NCBI GenBank assembly: GCA_030686995.1
Contig: CM060691.1
Location: forward strand, 66,335,607-66,399,606
From: Artemisia argyi
Lineage: Eukaryota > Streptophyta > Magnoliopsida > Asterales > Asteraceae
Reading direction: 5' to 3'
DNA: 64,000 bases
The notes below the pieces were generated by a model that saw only the letters and a program-made list of their open reading frames with translations, did no database searches and was not told the DNA's origin. Position numbers and translations under genes: made by a program. Position 1 is the stretch's first letter, and every line of letters starts with the position of its first letter. Positions 1 through 11,743 of the stretch are shown here, piece after piece.

Positions 1-431
1 TCAAATTGTCTTAGAAACGCGGTGCAGGTATAGGCTAAGGTTACGGCTAAGTAAAAGTGCTTAAAAACGAAAATTCCTGTTTCTCACGGCCGAGGTTTAT
101 TTGGTCATGTTTTTCTCAGTCATGGTTTATTCTCAAATAAATCATGAGTGTATCAAACATTTTTCTGATACGGGGAAAATTAACGCGGTCGAGTTTCGTT
201 GTGCGTAGAATTTTTGAATGACGTTTTACCCTAAAACGTGTAATTCCTTATTAACTTTTGCGAAAATGATCTGATTAATGTCAAACTTTTAATTTGCCAT
301 GGAAATGATTTATCACTCGAGGCCAAGAAACAAAAATCAAATTTCGGGAAAATTTTGGGAAAAATGAATAGTAAAAGTGAATAGTAAAATTTTCGGGAAT
401 AGAAGTAAATCTGAAAATGTGAATTGTTACA
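1..431 (-). mobile_element. Left (3') LTR, truncated by window edge, of non-coding LTR element 1
   Basis: Bases 1-431 repeat almost exactly at 3999-4429, where they form the end of a complete LTR. Both copies finish in GAATTGTTACA on the plus strand, which reads TGTAACAATTC at the LTR start in element orientation (minus). The interior follows directly with a polypurine tract. Only the last 431 bases of this LTR lie in the window, so its left target duplication cannot be seen. Confidence 0.85.
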
Positions 432-449
432 GTCTCTACCCCTTAAGGA

Positions 450-468
450 GAACTTCGTCCCGAAGTTC
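450..468 (-). other. Hairpin beside the polypurine tract of element 1
   Basis: GAACTTCGTCCCGAAGTTC is an 8-bp perfect stem with a 3-base loop, lying just inside the LTR beside the purine tract. Equivalents occur in element C (29734-29752), element B (37647-37665) and, with different bases, element A (55349-55367). Confidence 0.75.
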
Positions 469-604
469 AGTTGATGTTAACTACTTACGGTGTGTCTAAA
501 AGAATTCGGGATCTCTAATATAGTGGTGTTTACTCTGATTCGTCTAAGGTTCTGGTTAAGGAGTTGTATCGGCTACAATTAAGCCCACTTATTTATAACA
601 CATT

Positions 605-638
605 ACTTACATAAAGAAGCGTCCAAATTTATGTAAGT
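605..638. other. Hairpin 1 in element 1 interior (11-bp stem)
   Basis: ACTTACATAAA (605-615) pairs perfectly with TTTATGTAAGT (628-638) around a 12-base loop containing GAAGCGTCC. The loop motif recurs in the next hairpin. An eroded equivalent is in element C at 30437-30466. Confidence 0.75.
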
Positions 639-676
639 AAAGTATCATAAACTTATGGTTTGGTGATTTACAATTT

Positions 677-718
677 CTTTATTTAAATGAAGAGGCGTCC
701 CAATCCATTTAAATAAGG
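677..718. other. Hairpin 2 in element 1 interior (11-13 bp stem)
   Basis: TTATTTAAATG (679-689) pairs perfectly with CATTTAAATAA (706-716), and two flanking positions can extend the stem. The 16-base loop contains GAGGCGTCCCAA. Element C has the same structure at 30509-30546 with one stem mismatch. Confidence 0.75.
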
Positions 719-1099
719 AGATTCTAAATCATCCTACTTAAGAATTTCCGACACAAAATCTGCTTCTGAGGCAGATAGTAAGATAATCAAGTAATCAAAT
801 CCCTAAAGCTAAGCAATAATATTATTTAACTCAAATCTTGTGTCTCATCAAACAAGAACTGTCACAAGATCAAGTAAAATAATTAGTTATTACTGAGCTC
901 CATGTTTTTAATGACTCGACGAATCTCTGGGGTTCCTTATAATACTAAAGTCACATCATCTAACATCGTGGAACTAAACCAACAACTACCAAGAAGCGTA
1001 TGCGTATGTAGTGTGTGTAAGGCAAATAAAGAGGAGAGTCTTAACGTATATAGCAGTTATAGTCTAGGCACTAAATGCTACCTAGTTCTCTAGAACCAA

Positions 1100-1113
1100 G
1101 GCTCTGGTACCAA
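1100..1113 (-). other. Primer-binding site of element 1 (initiator-Met tRNA type)
   Basis: The minus strand reads TTGGTACCAGAGCC two bases from the LTR end, close to the TGGTATCAGAGC complement of plant initiator-Met tRNA. It fixes the element on the minus strand, with its 5' LTR at 1116-4429. Confidence 0.85.
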
Positions 1114-1115
1114 TC

Positions 1116-4100
1116 TGTAACACCCCCAAAATACCGCAGCGGAAGACTGTGTCACTGGGGTGCTACTTCATAATACAAAGTACAAGTTATAGAAAACGAA
1201 CTCTAAATGAGATGTTTTGAAAAGTTACCATTCGATTAATGAATTCAAAGTTACAAACATGAGATTCCAAAGTATGATACATAAATGTATACAAAATGTT
1301 TTGAATGGTAAATGATAAAAGCGTAAGTCTTCAGAATATGCAGCTTGACTCTAAGTTCCACGCACTAGCTATCGCCTTACTAACCTGAGATAAACATGCT
1401 AAAGTGTAACACAATGGTTGGTGAGTTCATAGAGTTTGTCTTAAAACAGTTGAAAAAGCCTCAAAAGAATGTTTACACAGCAAAGGCATTGTGAATCCAC
1501 TCAGTTGCAAGTCCCGCCATAAGAGACTTGCAACCTGTGTGTTCACAACCCACTGCTAGAAATATAGTATAATAAAGACATGTATAAGTTCATCAAAACA
1601 GTTAAGCAATTAGTCGTGAGTCTACACTTCATCTCCGAAGACCTCACGTTTATGATGTATCCAACATTCGCAAATGTTAGGATGTATCAAGCTAATGGTC
1701 ATCCAACAACTTAATTTGGAGCCACTAGATAGCCTCAATGGTCATCCAACAACTTAATTTGGAGCTACCGGAAGTCTCACAATTAAGTATAACGCAATCA
1801 TGTATATATGAAATCAAGTATAATGTGATCAAGTATAAGACAATCAAGTATAAATGTTTTGAGTATTTGTACAAGTAAGCAAGTAGTTGTGCATGCATCT
1901 CCCCCAAAGAGTTAAAACAAGTATGAAAAGTGTAGGGGCTATGACTCACCTTAAGCTTATGTAATGAGAAATGAAAGTGGTAGTCGAATCACGAAAGTCT
2001 CTAAGAGCAGCCTATAATAGAAAGTTGCGACTTAGGTTTGGAGTAACGTCTAAGAATACAAAGAATTGCCTATATATGTCTTGCATAATGTTCATGATGT
2101 AGTACTTAGTATATAGTGTAAGTCGTTGAATATAAATGGTTTACGAAACATGTATAGGTTGTATATCTCTTACTACCGTTCGGGCCGACATAATTCAGAA
2201 GTCATGGAGTAAACGTTCAAGGAGCCAGGACACTTTAATTCGTAAATCCACAACTCATCTCGACTGCTTACTTAATGAACTCCTCACATGAGGCTCCTTA
2301 CTATTGTAGTATTTGATAACATATATATAAGTTTTTTATCTTTAAAAGTTATATGGTCTTTAGTCGTGGCTTTGCCGTGACCTTGGTCATTGTTCCATGG
2401 TCTTGAGACTCAACCTTGGCTTTAGCCATGGTTGTGGTCTTGGCTTTAGGTCATTAGACCTCTTGGTCTCATCTAATTATAACAATTATATAGTTACTTT
2501 GGTATATATAAAATAGCTGTTAAGAAACTGAAGAACATCTCATTCGTTATTGGTTTTCTGGAGACGTGCTCCAGAGTTTTTGAAGAAAACGTGATGCCGG
2601 ACAACTTTCGTGCTTTAACTTTTACATGAAATGGACCAGAAGAGCCTCTTTTTGCGTGTTTTATGTTCTGTCACAGAAAGTATTTGGCAGTTTTGCCGTA
2701 AAGTTTTGGTAATTTCAAATGGTCATAACTTTTGACTCGGGTACTCGTTTTGGGTGATTCAAATTGCTATGTTTTCCTTGTTAAGTCCTCTTTAACAGTA
2801 AGTAAGTGTCCAATATCATAGTTGTACTATTTTTGTCGTGGTTCTCCAAGAAAGTTACTAGTTTACTTGTTTAAATAACATGAGTTAACATATATATACC
2901 ATAACTTGTTTTACCAATTTTTATACATCATGAACATAATACAAAGACCATATATAGCATGAAAGAAACATAATAAGCATGAAAATGATATTGAGCAAGA
3001 AAGTGTATTAGGGTTTGCTTACAACTTTTGGCTTTCACTTAAGAAAGGGAATCAAGTATAGAACTAGGACACTAAACCTAAGCTTTCAACCAATCACCAC
3101 AACCCTTGCTAACCATTGATCTAACCCTTTTGAGAACCAATTAACTTCAGCCCCTAATCACCTTGTGTAGCTCCTAATTCAACCATGGAATCACCAAACA
3201 AACTTAAGAACTAGGTACAAAATACTAAGTCCTTGAACTTTGTAGTGTAACTTGTAGTTTGAAGATCAAAGGATCATGGTGCTAGGGATTTATGTTCGGC
3301 ATTTTTAGTAATGAAGAAAGAAAGGAAAATGTGTTTTCTAAGTCATGAATGAGTATTTATATAAGCTAGGATGAGGAGATGCAAGTATTATATATTTTTC
3401 TTAAACTTGGAGACCAAGTTCAACATGTGTAACCATCCTAGAGTTAGAAGCATGAGATCAAGACACATGGGCTGATTTCCCCCCGTAGAGGCGGTTCACA
3501 ATACTAGGGGAGGAAGTGTTGGCTTTTGATGGTATTATCCTACTTATGTGACTAGTTTTGGACCCGTAAAATGCTAACCGTAAGTTGTTAACTCACGAAA
3601 CGTAAAATCGGGTATTCTAGAAATATGAAACTTATCAATATGCTAGAACTTATCAATATACTCCATAATAAAATATAAAATGAGTGGTAGGTTCTATTAG
3701 GGTGCTAAAACCCTGCTAAAACTGGAAATACGGGTCTAAAACGCGTAATACGTAAAACATACGAAAGTTGCGTAAAATTGAGAAAAGTAAAATGTAACTT
3801 TTCTAATAGGATACTAATGACTTAAAATGACTTATAATGTCTAGGTTGGGCTCAGTCTAGTGTCGGTTGGTATTTAATGTCTTTAAACTTAAAACTGTAA
3901 GCCCAAAAATCAAGGAATGATTTATAAAATCAAGGAATGATTTTTGGTCAAAGGAGGAGGGAAAAATATGTTGACTTATTCCAAAAATGTGAAAACTCAA
4001 ATTGTCTTAGAAATGCGGTGCAGGTATAGGCTAAGGTTACGGCTAAGTAAAAGTGCTTAAAAATGAAAATTCCTGTTTCTCACGGCCGAGGTTTATTTGG

Positions 4101-4429
4101 TCATGTTTTTCTCAGTCATGGTTTATTCTCAAATAAATCATGAGTGTATCATACATTTTTCTGATACGGGGAAAATTAACGCGGTCGAGTTTCATTGTGC
4201 GTAGAATTTTTGAATGACGTTTTACCCTAAAACGTGTAATTCCTTATTAACTTTTGCGAAAATAATCTGATGAATGTCAAACTTTTAATTTGCCATGGAA
4301 ATGATTTATCACTCGAGGCCAAAAAACAAAAATCAAATTTCGGGAAAAATGATTAGTAAAAGTGAATAGTAAAAGTGAATAGTAAAATTTTCAGGAATAG
4401 AAGTAAATCTGAAAATGTGAATTGTTACA
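1116..4429 (-). mobile_element. 5' LTR (3314 bp) of non-coding LTR element 1
   Basis: On the plus strand it begins TGTAACACCCCC and ends GAATTGTTACA, with short inverted ends TGTAACA/TGTTACA. The first 431 bases of the window match its right end. The U5 end (CCGC near GGGGGTGTTACA in element sense) is shared with the LTRs of B and C, placing all three in one Ty3/gypsy-type family group. It contains no coding sequence. The right flank is CCTGT, the expected copy of a target duplication whose partner is outside the window. It interrupts the copia LTR that resumes at 4430. Confidence 0.85.
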
Positions 4430-5372
4430 CCTGTGTCAGATTTCTTTGCCTATAAGTACTGGTTCAAATCTGAATTTTTTCCTCAGCTTTTGCACTAAAA
4501 CTTTCTATTCTAATTCTCTCAAATCATATTCCTAAAAACCTTTGATCATAAACATATTAGTTATTGTTTTCAAGTGATACAATCCATCCTCATTCAAAGT
4601 GCAAGGGAAGAATACTTCTTCAACATCTTGTTTAGAAGTATTGAATAGTTGTGTATATTGTTAGGTGTTCTGTAAATTATTTGTAAAGGTGTAGAAGGTG
4701 TGTAATTGATAGATCTAGGTGAGTTAGTAGTCGTGAATAGAAGTAGTGAAGATATATTTGTGTTGTGAAGAGGAAGTTGTGAAGGCGTGAGAAGTAGTGT
4801 AGTAGTAGTGGTGTGTATAAGTTGTGAAGAAGGTGTGTAGTGGTGTGAGATTGGTTCTAGCTACTATTAGGACTCGACATTTAGCTTAGTGTCGTTAATC
4901 GGTGTAAGCAAAAGTTGTGTAAGGTTTCTCCGCCAAAAGGGAGTTCGCTGTGATAGTGAATAAAACTCTCGAGTAGGAGACTCGAGGAGTGGAGTAGGGC
5001 AAGGAAGGAGACCTTGTAGCCGAACCACTATAAATCCGCCGTGTCTTGGTTTACTCTTTCCATCTCTTGTTCATTATTACATTTACATCTTTATTATTTA
5101 CATACTCATATATATTTGCATCTAGTCGTAGCTTGTGATATTGAGCTAAAATTGATTTCACACAAAGTTCAAATAAAAGGTTCATTCACAAAATAAAGTT
5201 TTTATAAATAACCTAAAAAGATATAACATATACATACACATAAACAAGTGAAATTGATCATTTAGATTGAGTAGATTTTTACAATAAATCTTGTATCTAA
5301 TTTTTTATAAAACTAAGTTTTTAAAATCTAAATTGACGTAAAACTATTCAACCCCCCTTCTAGTTTTCCACA
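4430..5372 (+). mobile_element. Copia LTR, 3' portion (plus orientation), cut by element 1
   Basis: This is the reverse complement of part of the copia LTRs at 18945-20234 and especially 22455-24185; it shares their unusual AT-rich insertion. It ends TTCTAGTTTTCCACA, the copia LTR terminus. No primer site follows 5372, so it is a 3' LTR or a solo LTR, not a 5' LTR. Its missing start should lie left of the window beyond element 1. On the right it abuts an Athila-like gag, which was probably its target. Confidence 0.8.
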
Positions 5373-6052
5373 ATTTCCCAAGATTGCTCAGCGTTTTTAT
5401 CACGCAACCTGCCTCCGGCGGCTCGATCAATGGTACGTTTGGTGTGAAAGTCGACATGGTCATAGAAGATTTGAACTAATAGCCAAAGATTTATGCCATG
5501 ATGAGGGACCTTTTGGAGTAAGTCCTAGAAATGAGTCCATGCTTCATAGAAAGTTTCACCTTGACGTTGTTGGAATATCAAGATATCATTTCTAAGCATC
5601 GTAGTTCTCCCCGGTGGGAAAAATTAAGTAAGGAAACGAGAAGTGAGATCATCCCATGTGGTGATGGATCCCGCGGGTAAACATTCAAGCCATTGACTAG
5701 CTTGATCACGTAGAGAGAATTAGAATAGATGTAATAGGGTTGACTCTCTAGTTGCAACATCAAGGTCTATGGAATCTACGATTTTAAGGAAATCCTTAAG
5801 ATGTTGATTAGGATCTTCGGAACGAAGTCCATGGAATGTGCTTCCGCTTTGCACCAACCAGATGGTGTCAGATCACAAGGGAGACACATTGGCTCCTTGG
5901 GTGAGCTGAATGGTGTTTCGATAGCCTTGGTGGCTAGGACCGGAATACTCTCCTAAAGTTCGGGGCCTAGGAGGTTGGTTTGCTAGTGGTGGGTTTTGTG
6001 TGTGGTTTTGTTGTGGTGGGTTGATGGGTTCAAAGATGTTACCACCTTCCAT
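5373..6052 (-). pseudogene. Athila-like Ty3/gypsy gag, N-terminal remnant
   Basis: Reading leftward from an ATG at 6052, the protein starts with a Pro/Gln/Asn-rich segment. It then shows the conserved retrotransposon Gag pattern: ASQWL, GSITTWDDL, a degenerate FFPP and GETFYEAW, as in Athila/Tat Gag proteins, the capsid precursor. The frame is broken by at least three stop codons. The 3' end is lost at 5372 where a copia LTR starts. The 171 bases between 6052 and the primer site are the leader. It belongs to the LTR at 6224-7668. Confidence 0.75.
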
Positions 6053-6199
6053 GATGTCGGATGGTAAAGGTTACGAACAAAGAAACGAATAAATAAGATA
6101 GACTAAAGAAAACATAAAAAATAAAAATAAAAATCTTACTAGAAAGGAATCTAGCAAGTAGACCTAATAAAAAGAAATACTAACCTAGACAATAACTAT

Positions 6200-6217
6200 T
6201 CCCCGGCAACAGCTCCA
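6200..6217 (-). other. Primer-binding site, Asp-tRNA type
   Basis: The minus strand reads TGGAGCTGTTGCCGGGGA, two mismatches from the TGGCGCCGTTGCCGGGGA site typical of Athila/Tat elements. It lies just inside the LTR end and upstream of the gag ATG, so the LTR at 6224-7668 is a 5' LTR on the minus strand. Confidence 0.85.
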
Positions 6218-6223
6218 AAAATT

Positions 6224-7668
6224 TGATACGTGGGAATTGCGCCCTCGCAACAGGTTTTACCTCTCAAGGGATCTCGAGAAGCTTCCAACCCCCACCAGGC
6301 AGTGTACCTGATCGTTGTAGCATAGTATAGTGACAATTACAAGGGGATTGATCGTTCAACTCAGGAATAGTGTCCATAGGATTAGAAAGCCTACTAAAAT
6401 AGGTCTAGAGGTGAGGGATGATTCTTTTTGTATTTTTATATTTTTAATGAAAGCAAGTAAAATCTCGGTTTTTGAAGGAGTGGGCGGAATTAGTTGCTAG
6501 CCAACTAACCCAAATAACTAAATATGCAATCAAAATAAAATACAAGAAATAAAAATTAAACTATTATACTAATGTGGTGCAAACAATAATGAGGAAAGTT
6601 GTGTTTACATAGATTTCATTACTCCCTAGATATCTTTTACAGGTTGATTAGCTTGTTACAATTGCATGGATGACGGGTCATATTCCTTAATACTAGTCGT
6701 AGGGCCGTGTACAATATTCCCTAACTCTATAAGATCCTACTTTACTCCTATGTCAAGCCGTTAGAAGCTCCTAACAAAGGATCATTAGAATTCTCTTACG
6801 CATTAAATACAACCAAAAATCGTAGTACACCTCCGATCATGTTTCTTAAGACGTTCAAGCAGGTTACCAATGGAAGTCTGCCAGTTTTCTTAAGCCTAAC
6901 ATCGAATACAATCATCCGGAACAATTATAAACAAACAATCGACCCATAATCAACATCTAAGTTTCACTACATCTAAGCAAACACAATGAAATTCTAGCCT
7001 ATCATGTTAAAGAGAAGACAAGCGTAAGATATAATCACACAACACATAGACATATTGAATGATTTGAATGAGTACTTATCTTCAATTGAAAATGGAAGAA
7101 TCAAGGGGTTAAAACCCTTGAAAAGCTGATAAAATTCGTCTAGGGTTTATTCCCACAAAGTTTCACACTAATGAATGAAAATTGGAAAAATATATATAGA
7201 GTTTACACCGTGACGGAGTCATGTATTAACTTGTGACTCCGTTAACTCACCGCCATGATAAAATTCGTATTGCCTAGATCCATTTGTGATGCCATCATGT
7301 AGGAAATCACTCTGGGCCGTCACTAGTATTTTGACCCTGACGGCCTTGGTGACACTGTTAGGCCAATAAGCTTGAAAACTCTCTGGGCCGTCACGTTATA
7401 AGTTCCACATCCACCTCTTTTGTAGCTCTTAACGCCATCACGTGTAAAAGCTTGATGTCTTGAGGTACTGTTCCAGCAAGGAAATTTGAGACTTAGCCAT
7501 TTTCTTCACTTTTATGCTCCAAAAATGTCCAAAATGCTTCTTTTTCCAAATTTCTCTCCAAAAGTACCTAAAATGACAAAAGGAACGATTTAGAGTAATA
7601 ATTGATCAAATAATCTCGAATTCTGGCTTAAATGACCCCTTAAAAGCGGTACACTTTTCGCCTCATCA
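6224..7668 (-). mobile_element. Athila-like 5' LTR (1445 bp)
   Basis: Plus-strand ends are TGATACGTGG and GCCTCATCA. It is about 95% alike by eye to the LTR at 62417-63860 and practically the same length. Its right flank is AAAGG followed by the gene-fragment repeat. In the right-hand half (7200-7460) CpG-rich TGACG/CGTCA motifs present in the other copy have largely decayed to TGA/TCA forms. No ORF of note. Confidence 0.85.
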
Positions 7669-7804
7669 AAAGGCTTTAAAAATCGTGACACACACAAACT
7701 CACACACCCCTAAATCACTGTTAGGCGATTGATAGAACTTGTAAACAGGTAAATTTATCAATTTTATCACACACAATAGCTTTGGTGACTTGATATATGA
7801 AGTA

Positions 7805-8128
7805 TGTTAGAGAGACAAAGTAGAGAATGTAGAGAGAGAAAGAAGAGAGAATATTATTAGAGAAAAACACACACTTACATACTCAAGCACGCCACACAAA
7901 TGAGTATGTGGTGTCTTTTATACATAAGAGAGAAATGCCTCATGGGCCTTAAGATGGGCTTGGTAATGGACTTGGTTTACATGGACTTAAATAAAGCTGA
8001 CACTTAACATATGGAATATTAGATTAACTAAGTCCATAGCACTTTCAACTAGAACTACTACGACACATTACAAAGATACCAATACGAGAATGACCGCTAC
8101 TTCTTTTTACATTTCTTTAATGCTAACA
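7805..8128 (-). mobile_element. Possible short LTR-like segment (TGTTAG...CTAACA) in left arm
   Basis: Bounded by inverted TGTTAG and CTAACA; on the minus strand it holds a TATA box and a CT-rich leader. Equivalents are at 13995-14320 and 61098-61419. It has LTR-like architecture but no target duplication. A partial Met-type primer match lies 68 bases away in the other copies, so this may simply be the promoter of a captured gene. Confidence 0.35.
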
Positions 8129-8666
8129 GGGTCACTAGTTTTTTAGAGCGTCATGCATGTTTAGTAGTTTAGGCAAATTGGCTCTAAATCCTCCACAAAA
8201 ACCATAACCCTTTATAAACACAAAAGCAAACCCACAACATCCGGGAAGTAAAACTTGTTGGCTGAAGGACAACGGTGCCGATTAGGCGGAAAAGTAATGG
8301 TGGAAAAGGTCGAACAGTTGTGTCACGAATAGGTTCATGTTGACCCACATATTTTGTCCATCTTTTAAGAATGTTATATTTTTTTTAGTGCAATAATTAG
8401 GAACAAAAACTTATAGCCAATTTTAACCCATTTGACCTACCTCATTCGACCAGTTTCATGTTTGAGATAAACCATAATTCAAAAATCAACACAATTACAA
8501 AGCTGCTACATTTAACTTAAGTACTGAACTCTAAAGAAAGATTACAAAATTTGGGTAACTATAGATATAGGCATCTTATGCCATACATTTTATAGTCTAA
8601 AATCACAGTTTAAATATGTATGAGATATATTTATTCTGATAGAGCCTATGATTGTGCACCAACTAC

Positions 8667-9538
8667 CTACCTAAAAATGTTTTCATAAGTTTCAACTTTG
8701 TGTCTCATAGAATCCAAAACATTCGTACACTTCTTTGCAGATTCTTTCAGCGCCTTAAGTTTTTCTTCAACTTTTGGTATCTTGCTTTCAACACGTTCCA
8801 GCTCGTATTTTAACTTTCCATAGCTATGTATATCTGGTTCCGCTTCTGATTCAAATAAGAAAGTCGCAAGTAGATGTTTCCTATCCCTTAAAAACCCAAC
8901 CTTTATACCAAATAGTTGAAAAGCCTTTAAAATACAATCCCATGTTTCAAGCTCTGCCTTAGCGGTGGTGAGCTTGGTGTTCTTGATCTTAGCTGCTATG
9001 CTCACAGTCTCACCAATCATACCTGCCACCAACTTAGGACACAAGCCTTCAGGTAAGCCATCATGAACAAATTGCTTCTTCTGAAAGCATAGCCTATAGT
9101 AGCTTGATCTGAGGTCCTTTGAAAGCTCATTATCAATGCAGAGACCACCGTATATAATCTTGAAGTCAATGAATGTTTTTGCATCTTTGAATGCGGGGTT
9201 TAATGGTTTAGAATATTCTAAAACTCTAGAATCTCAAATGCGAGATGTTCTAGGCTTCTTAGGACCACAATTAAAGAAAGAGACTCTGTGTGCTCACGTC
9301 TCTTTGATCCTGAAGTTGATGTAACTCTTTTCATAATTTTTTTTTTCAAAGAATTAATAAATGTAATGTAAGAAATTGGGTTTTGTGTAGATTGTTGCCT
9401 TTCAAAAAAAAAAAAAAATTGAGTGACAGAAAACTCAAATTACTTACCTAAAGCCTTTTGTTCTGCTTGTGCTTCTACATTCATAAGGCTCACAGAACCA
9501 TCAACCTCCTTCACATTATTCGCCTTGATGTCGTAAGC
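8667..9538 (-). pseudogene. B3-domain-type protein, C-terminal exons (left arm copy)
   Basis: Two exons on the minus strand. A 91-bp exon (9538-9448) encodes the end of a B3 DNA-binding domain (key residues YDIKANN, EVDG, LMNVEA) and ends at a GTAAGT donor. The second exon (about 9326-8667) covers the C-terminal region known from plant B3 proteins of the At3g19184/Os01g0234100 type: KLVAGMIGETVSIA, a conserved Trp, VGFLRDR, then a charged coiled coil (YELERVESK, VEEKLKALKESA). The intron is kept, showing genomic rather than retro-copied origin. Frame damage separates the conserved parts of the long exon, so no intact product is expected. Family assignment is from recalled motifs. Confidence 0.65.
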
Positions 9539-9552
9539 CTACTCATGTAGGA

Positions 9553-10018
9553 TTAATAGTTAAACAAGCCTGCTAATATTGTTTCAGTTATTAATCTTTT
9601 ATCTATTGTGCATATAATGGAGGGATGACGTTCCCTCCATTTGATAGTTACCAGTTGCAAACCACCTGATCTACGTATGGAACCAAACTCATTGGCCACA
9701 TGAACTTGACCCTGAGCAGCATTTTGTGCCCCACACGAATGATCCACCAAGATACTAGTGATGTTTGGATCAGAGTTCGGATTCTGGCATAGTTGTGCTG
9801 CTATTTCAAGCTGTAAATTGTTGAAATAAATAAATCAAACAAAGATCATTAAGTAGTTCTAAAAGGAAACTTATGAGTAATGTTACCTCTGGTTGACTAA
9901 TAAACGCAACATTAAATTATTCACAGTAGGAAGTTGACATTTGTGACGCAATTCTTGGTTTATTTTAATTAGTTTCTTTAGCTCGCTAGCCAATACACCC
10001 CTTGCTGTATATATATAT

Positions 10019-10086
<68 letters not shown>

Positions 10087-10655
10087 GTCAAAATGTAGGT
10101 AAAAAAGAAAAATGTAGATAGAATATCACTGATATGATCAACAACGAAAAAATTGTGAAAACAATATTATTTTTTTGCTGCAGCTCATTTTTTCCATCCA
10201 TCACTTTAAAGTTATATTAAACTCATTGGAATGCTTCAATAGGGAAGTGAGAAAAAGAAAATTTCATGAGATAAGATTCTCAAAATTAAGTTTCCATGAT
10301 TGTTTCATAAGGATGCTAATTCATTCACTAACTAAAATTAGATATGCTAGCATCCCAATGTATTAAGGCTTGAACTATAGGATTTTGCTTTAATGCCCAA
10401 GAAGCACAATCCATCATTAACTATTTAAGGGGGTCTTTTTACCAAAGATTACATTGTGAAAACACAGTAATCTATCCATCTATTTACCTAAAATACGAAC
10501 ACGAAAAAAGATTGTTTAGTTGACGTATACTTAAAGAGTACCTAATATACTCGATCATGAGAAGATTAGTCATTTCCGAGAAAAGTTCCCCGTCAAATGG
10601 TATAAAAACCTTAAGCTCCTCATTAAGAATGTCTAAAGCTTTGGCACGTTCATTC
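9553..10655 (-). pseudogene. TOPLESS-type co-repressor N-terminal exons (left arm copy)
   Basis: Three exons on the minus strand. 10655-10542 (114 bp) encodes ERAKALDILNEELKVF and an acidic helix matching the CTLH region of TOPLESS. About 10006-9887 encodes LASELKKLIKIN and LRLLVNQ of the next helices. 9810-9553 contains a damaged WQHQLC segment and TSILVDHSCG. TOPLESS proteins bind EAR-motif repressors through this N-terminal domain. Here W is a stop and a one-base deletion follows it. An (AT)n tract has replaced the acceptor and the start of the middle exon. No WD40 part is present. Confidence 0.65.
10008..10086. repeat. (AT)n microsatellite
   Basis: About 75 bases of nearly uninterrupted AT dinucleotides in the intron of the left-arm TOPLESS-like copy. 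It overruns the splice acceptor side of the middle exon. The poly Tyr-Ile ORF here is only a translation of the repeat. Confidence 0.95.
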
Positions 10656-10730
10656 CTGTAACCAACAATCAACATAAATACAAAGAGAAAATCAAGTCAG
10701 CTTTTGAGAAAAAAAATACTATTGCTAAAT

Positions 10731-10731
10731 A

Positions 10732-10810
<79 letters not shown>
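10731..10810. repeat. (TTA)n microsatellite at the centre of the inverted repeat
   Basis: Eighty bases of ATT/TTA trinucleotide marking the inner end of the left arm. The non-duplicated spacer runs from here to about 11042 and carries the first TOPLESS-like exon. Confidence 0.95.
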
Positions 10811-10854
10811 GCTTTTTTTGAAATGTAATAATTTATTTCTTTTTAAAAGACTAG

Positions 10855-11689
10855 AGTATTATTCTGCAATGTCAATTATATCGAGGAGCTTGTTGTTCAG
10901 GGGGACTGGGATTATTTGGAGAAGTACTTAGCCGCTTTTATTCGCGTCAGTGATAATCGTTATTCGGTTAAAATGGTATCTGAGATTCATAAACAGAAGT
11001 ACCTAAAGGCATTGGATAAGTAAGATTCTTTTGAGTTATTATCATTAACTTTAGAAATAGTATTTTTTTTCTCAAAACCTGACTTGATTTTCTCGTTGTA
11101 TTTATGTTGATTGTTGGTTACAGGAACGAACGTGCCAAAGCTTTAGACATTCTTAATGAGGAGCTTAAAGTTTTTATACCGTTTGACGAGGAACTTTTCT
11201 CGGAAATGACTAATCTTCTCATGATCGAGTATATTAGGTACTCTTTAAGTATTTGTCAGCTAAACAATCTTTTTTCGTGTTTGTATTTTAGGTAAATAGA
11301 TGGATAGATTACAGTGTTTTCACAATGTAATCTTTTGTAAAAAGACCCCCTTAACTAATTAGTGATGGATTGTGTTTCTTGGGCATTTAAGCAAAATCCT
11401 ATGATTCAAGCCTTAATACATCGGGATGCTAGCATAGCTAATTTTAGTTAGTGAATGAATAGCATCCTTATGAAACAGTCATGAAAACTTAATTTTGAGA
11501 ATCTTATCTCATGAAATTTTCTTTTTCTCACTTCCCTATTTAAGCATTCCAATGAGTTTAATATAACTTTAAAGTGATGGATGGAAAAAATGAGTTGCCG
11601 CAAAAAAGTAATAATGTTATCACTGTTTTTTCGTTGTTGATCATATCAGTGATATTCTGCCTACATTTTTCTTTTTTACCAACATTTTG

Positions 11690-11743
<54 letters not shown>

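Larger units (their letters stand above)
432..1115 (-). mobile_element. Very short non-coding interior of LTR element 1
   Basis: Only 684 bp separate the two LTRs. In minus orientation it starts with a Met-type primer site (1100-1113) and ends with a purine-rich tract (432-449). There is no gag or pol similarity; the longest ORF (902-1093) has no recognisable domain. Several segments match the interior of element C: the hairpins near 605-718 correspond to 30437-30546. It therefore looks like an internally deleted relative of C that could move only with enzymes from another element. Confidence 0.8.
7669..10728 (-). repeat. Left arm of large inverted repeat carrying TOPLESS- and B3-gene fragments
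   Basis: About 3.06 kb that recurs inverted at 11043-14470. Shared landmarks in order are a GA-rich stretch (7801-7860), a TATA box (near 7917), the B3-type exons, the TOPLESS-type exons and the intron around 10656-10725. The arms differ by scattered substitutions and small indels, so this is an aged duplication, not a single-read artefact. The outer end is cut by the Athila LTR; the inner end meets a (TTA)n tract. A third copy in this orientation is at 60598-62347. Confidence 0.85.

Noticed and set aside
1100..1113. tRNA gene fragments at the TGGTACCAGAGC sites
   Set aside because: These match only the 3' end of initiator-Met tRNA and sit beside LTRs; they are primer-binding sites.
8667..9044. 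Intact small gene from the 125-codon ORF
   Set aside because: It is the C-terminal exon piece of a larger B3-type gene; upstream frame is broken and the B3 fold is missing.
9883..10074. Minus-strand ORF with poly Tyr-Ile start
   Set aside because: The start is a translation of (AT)n; only its C-terminal part is real, and it is described as the TOPLESS-like exon.
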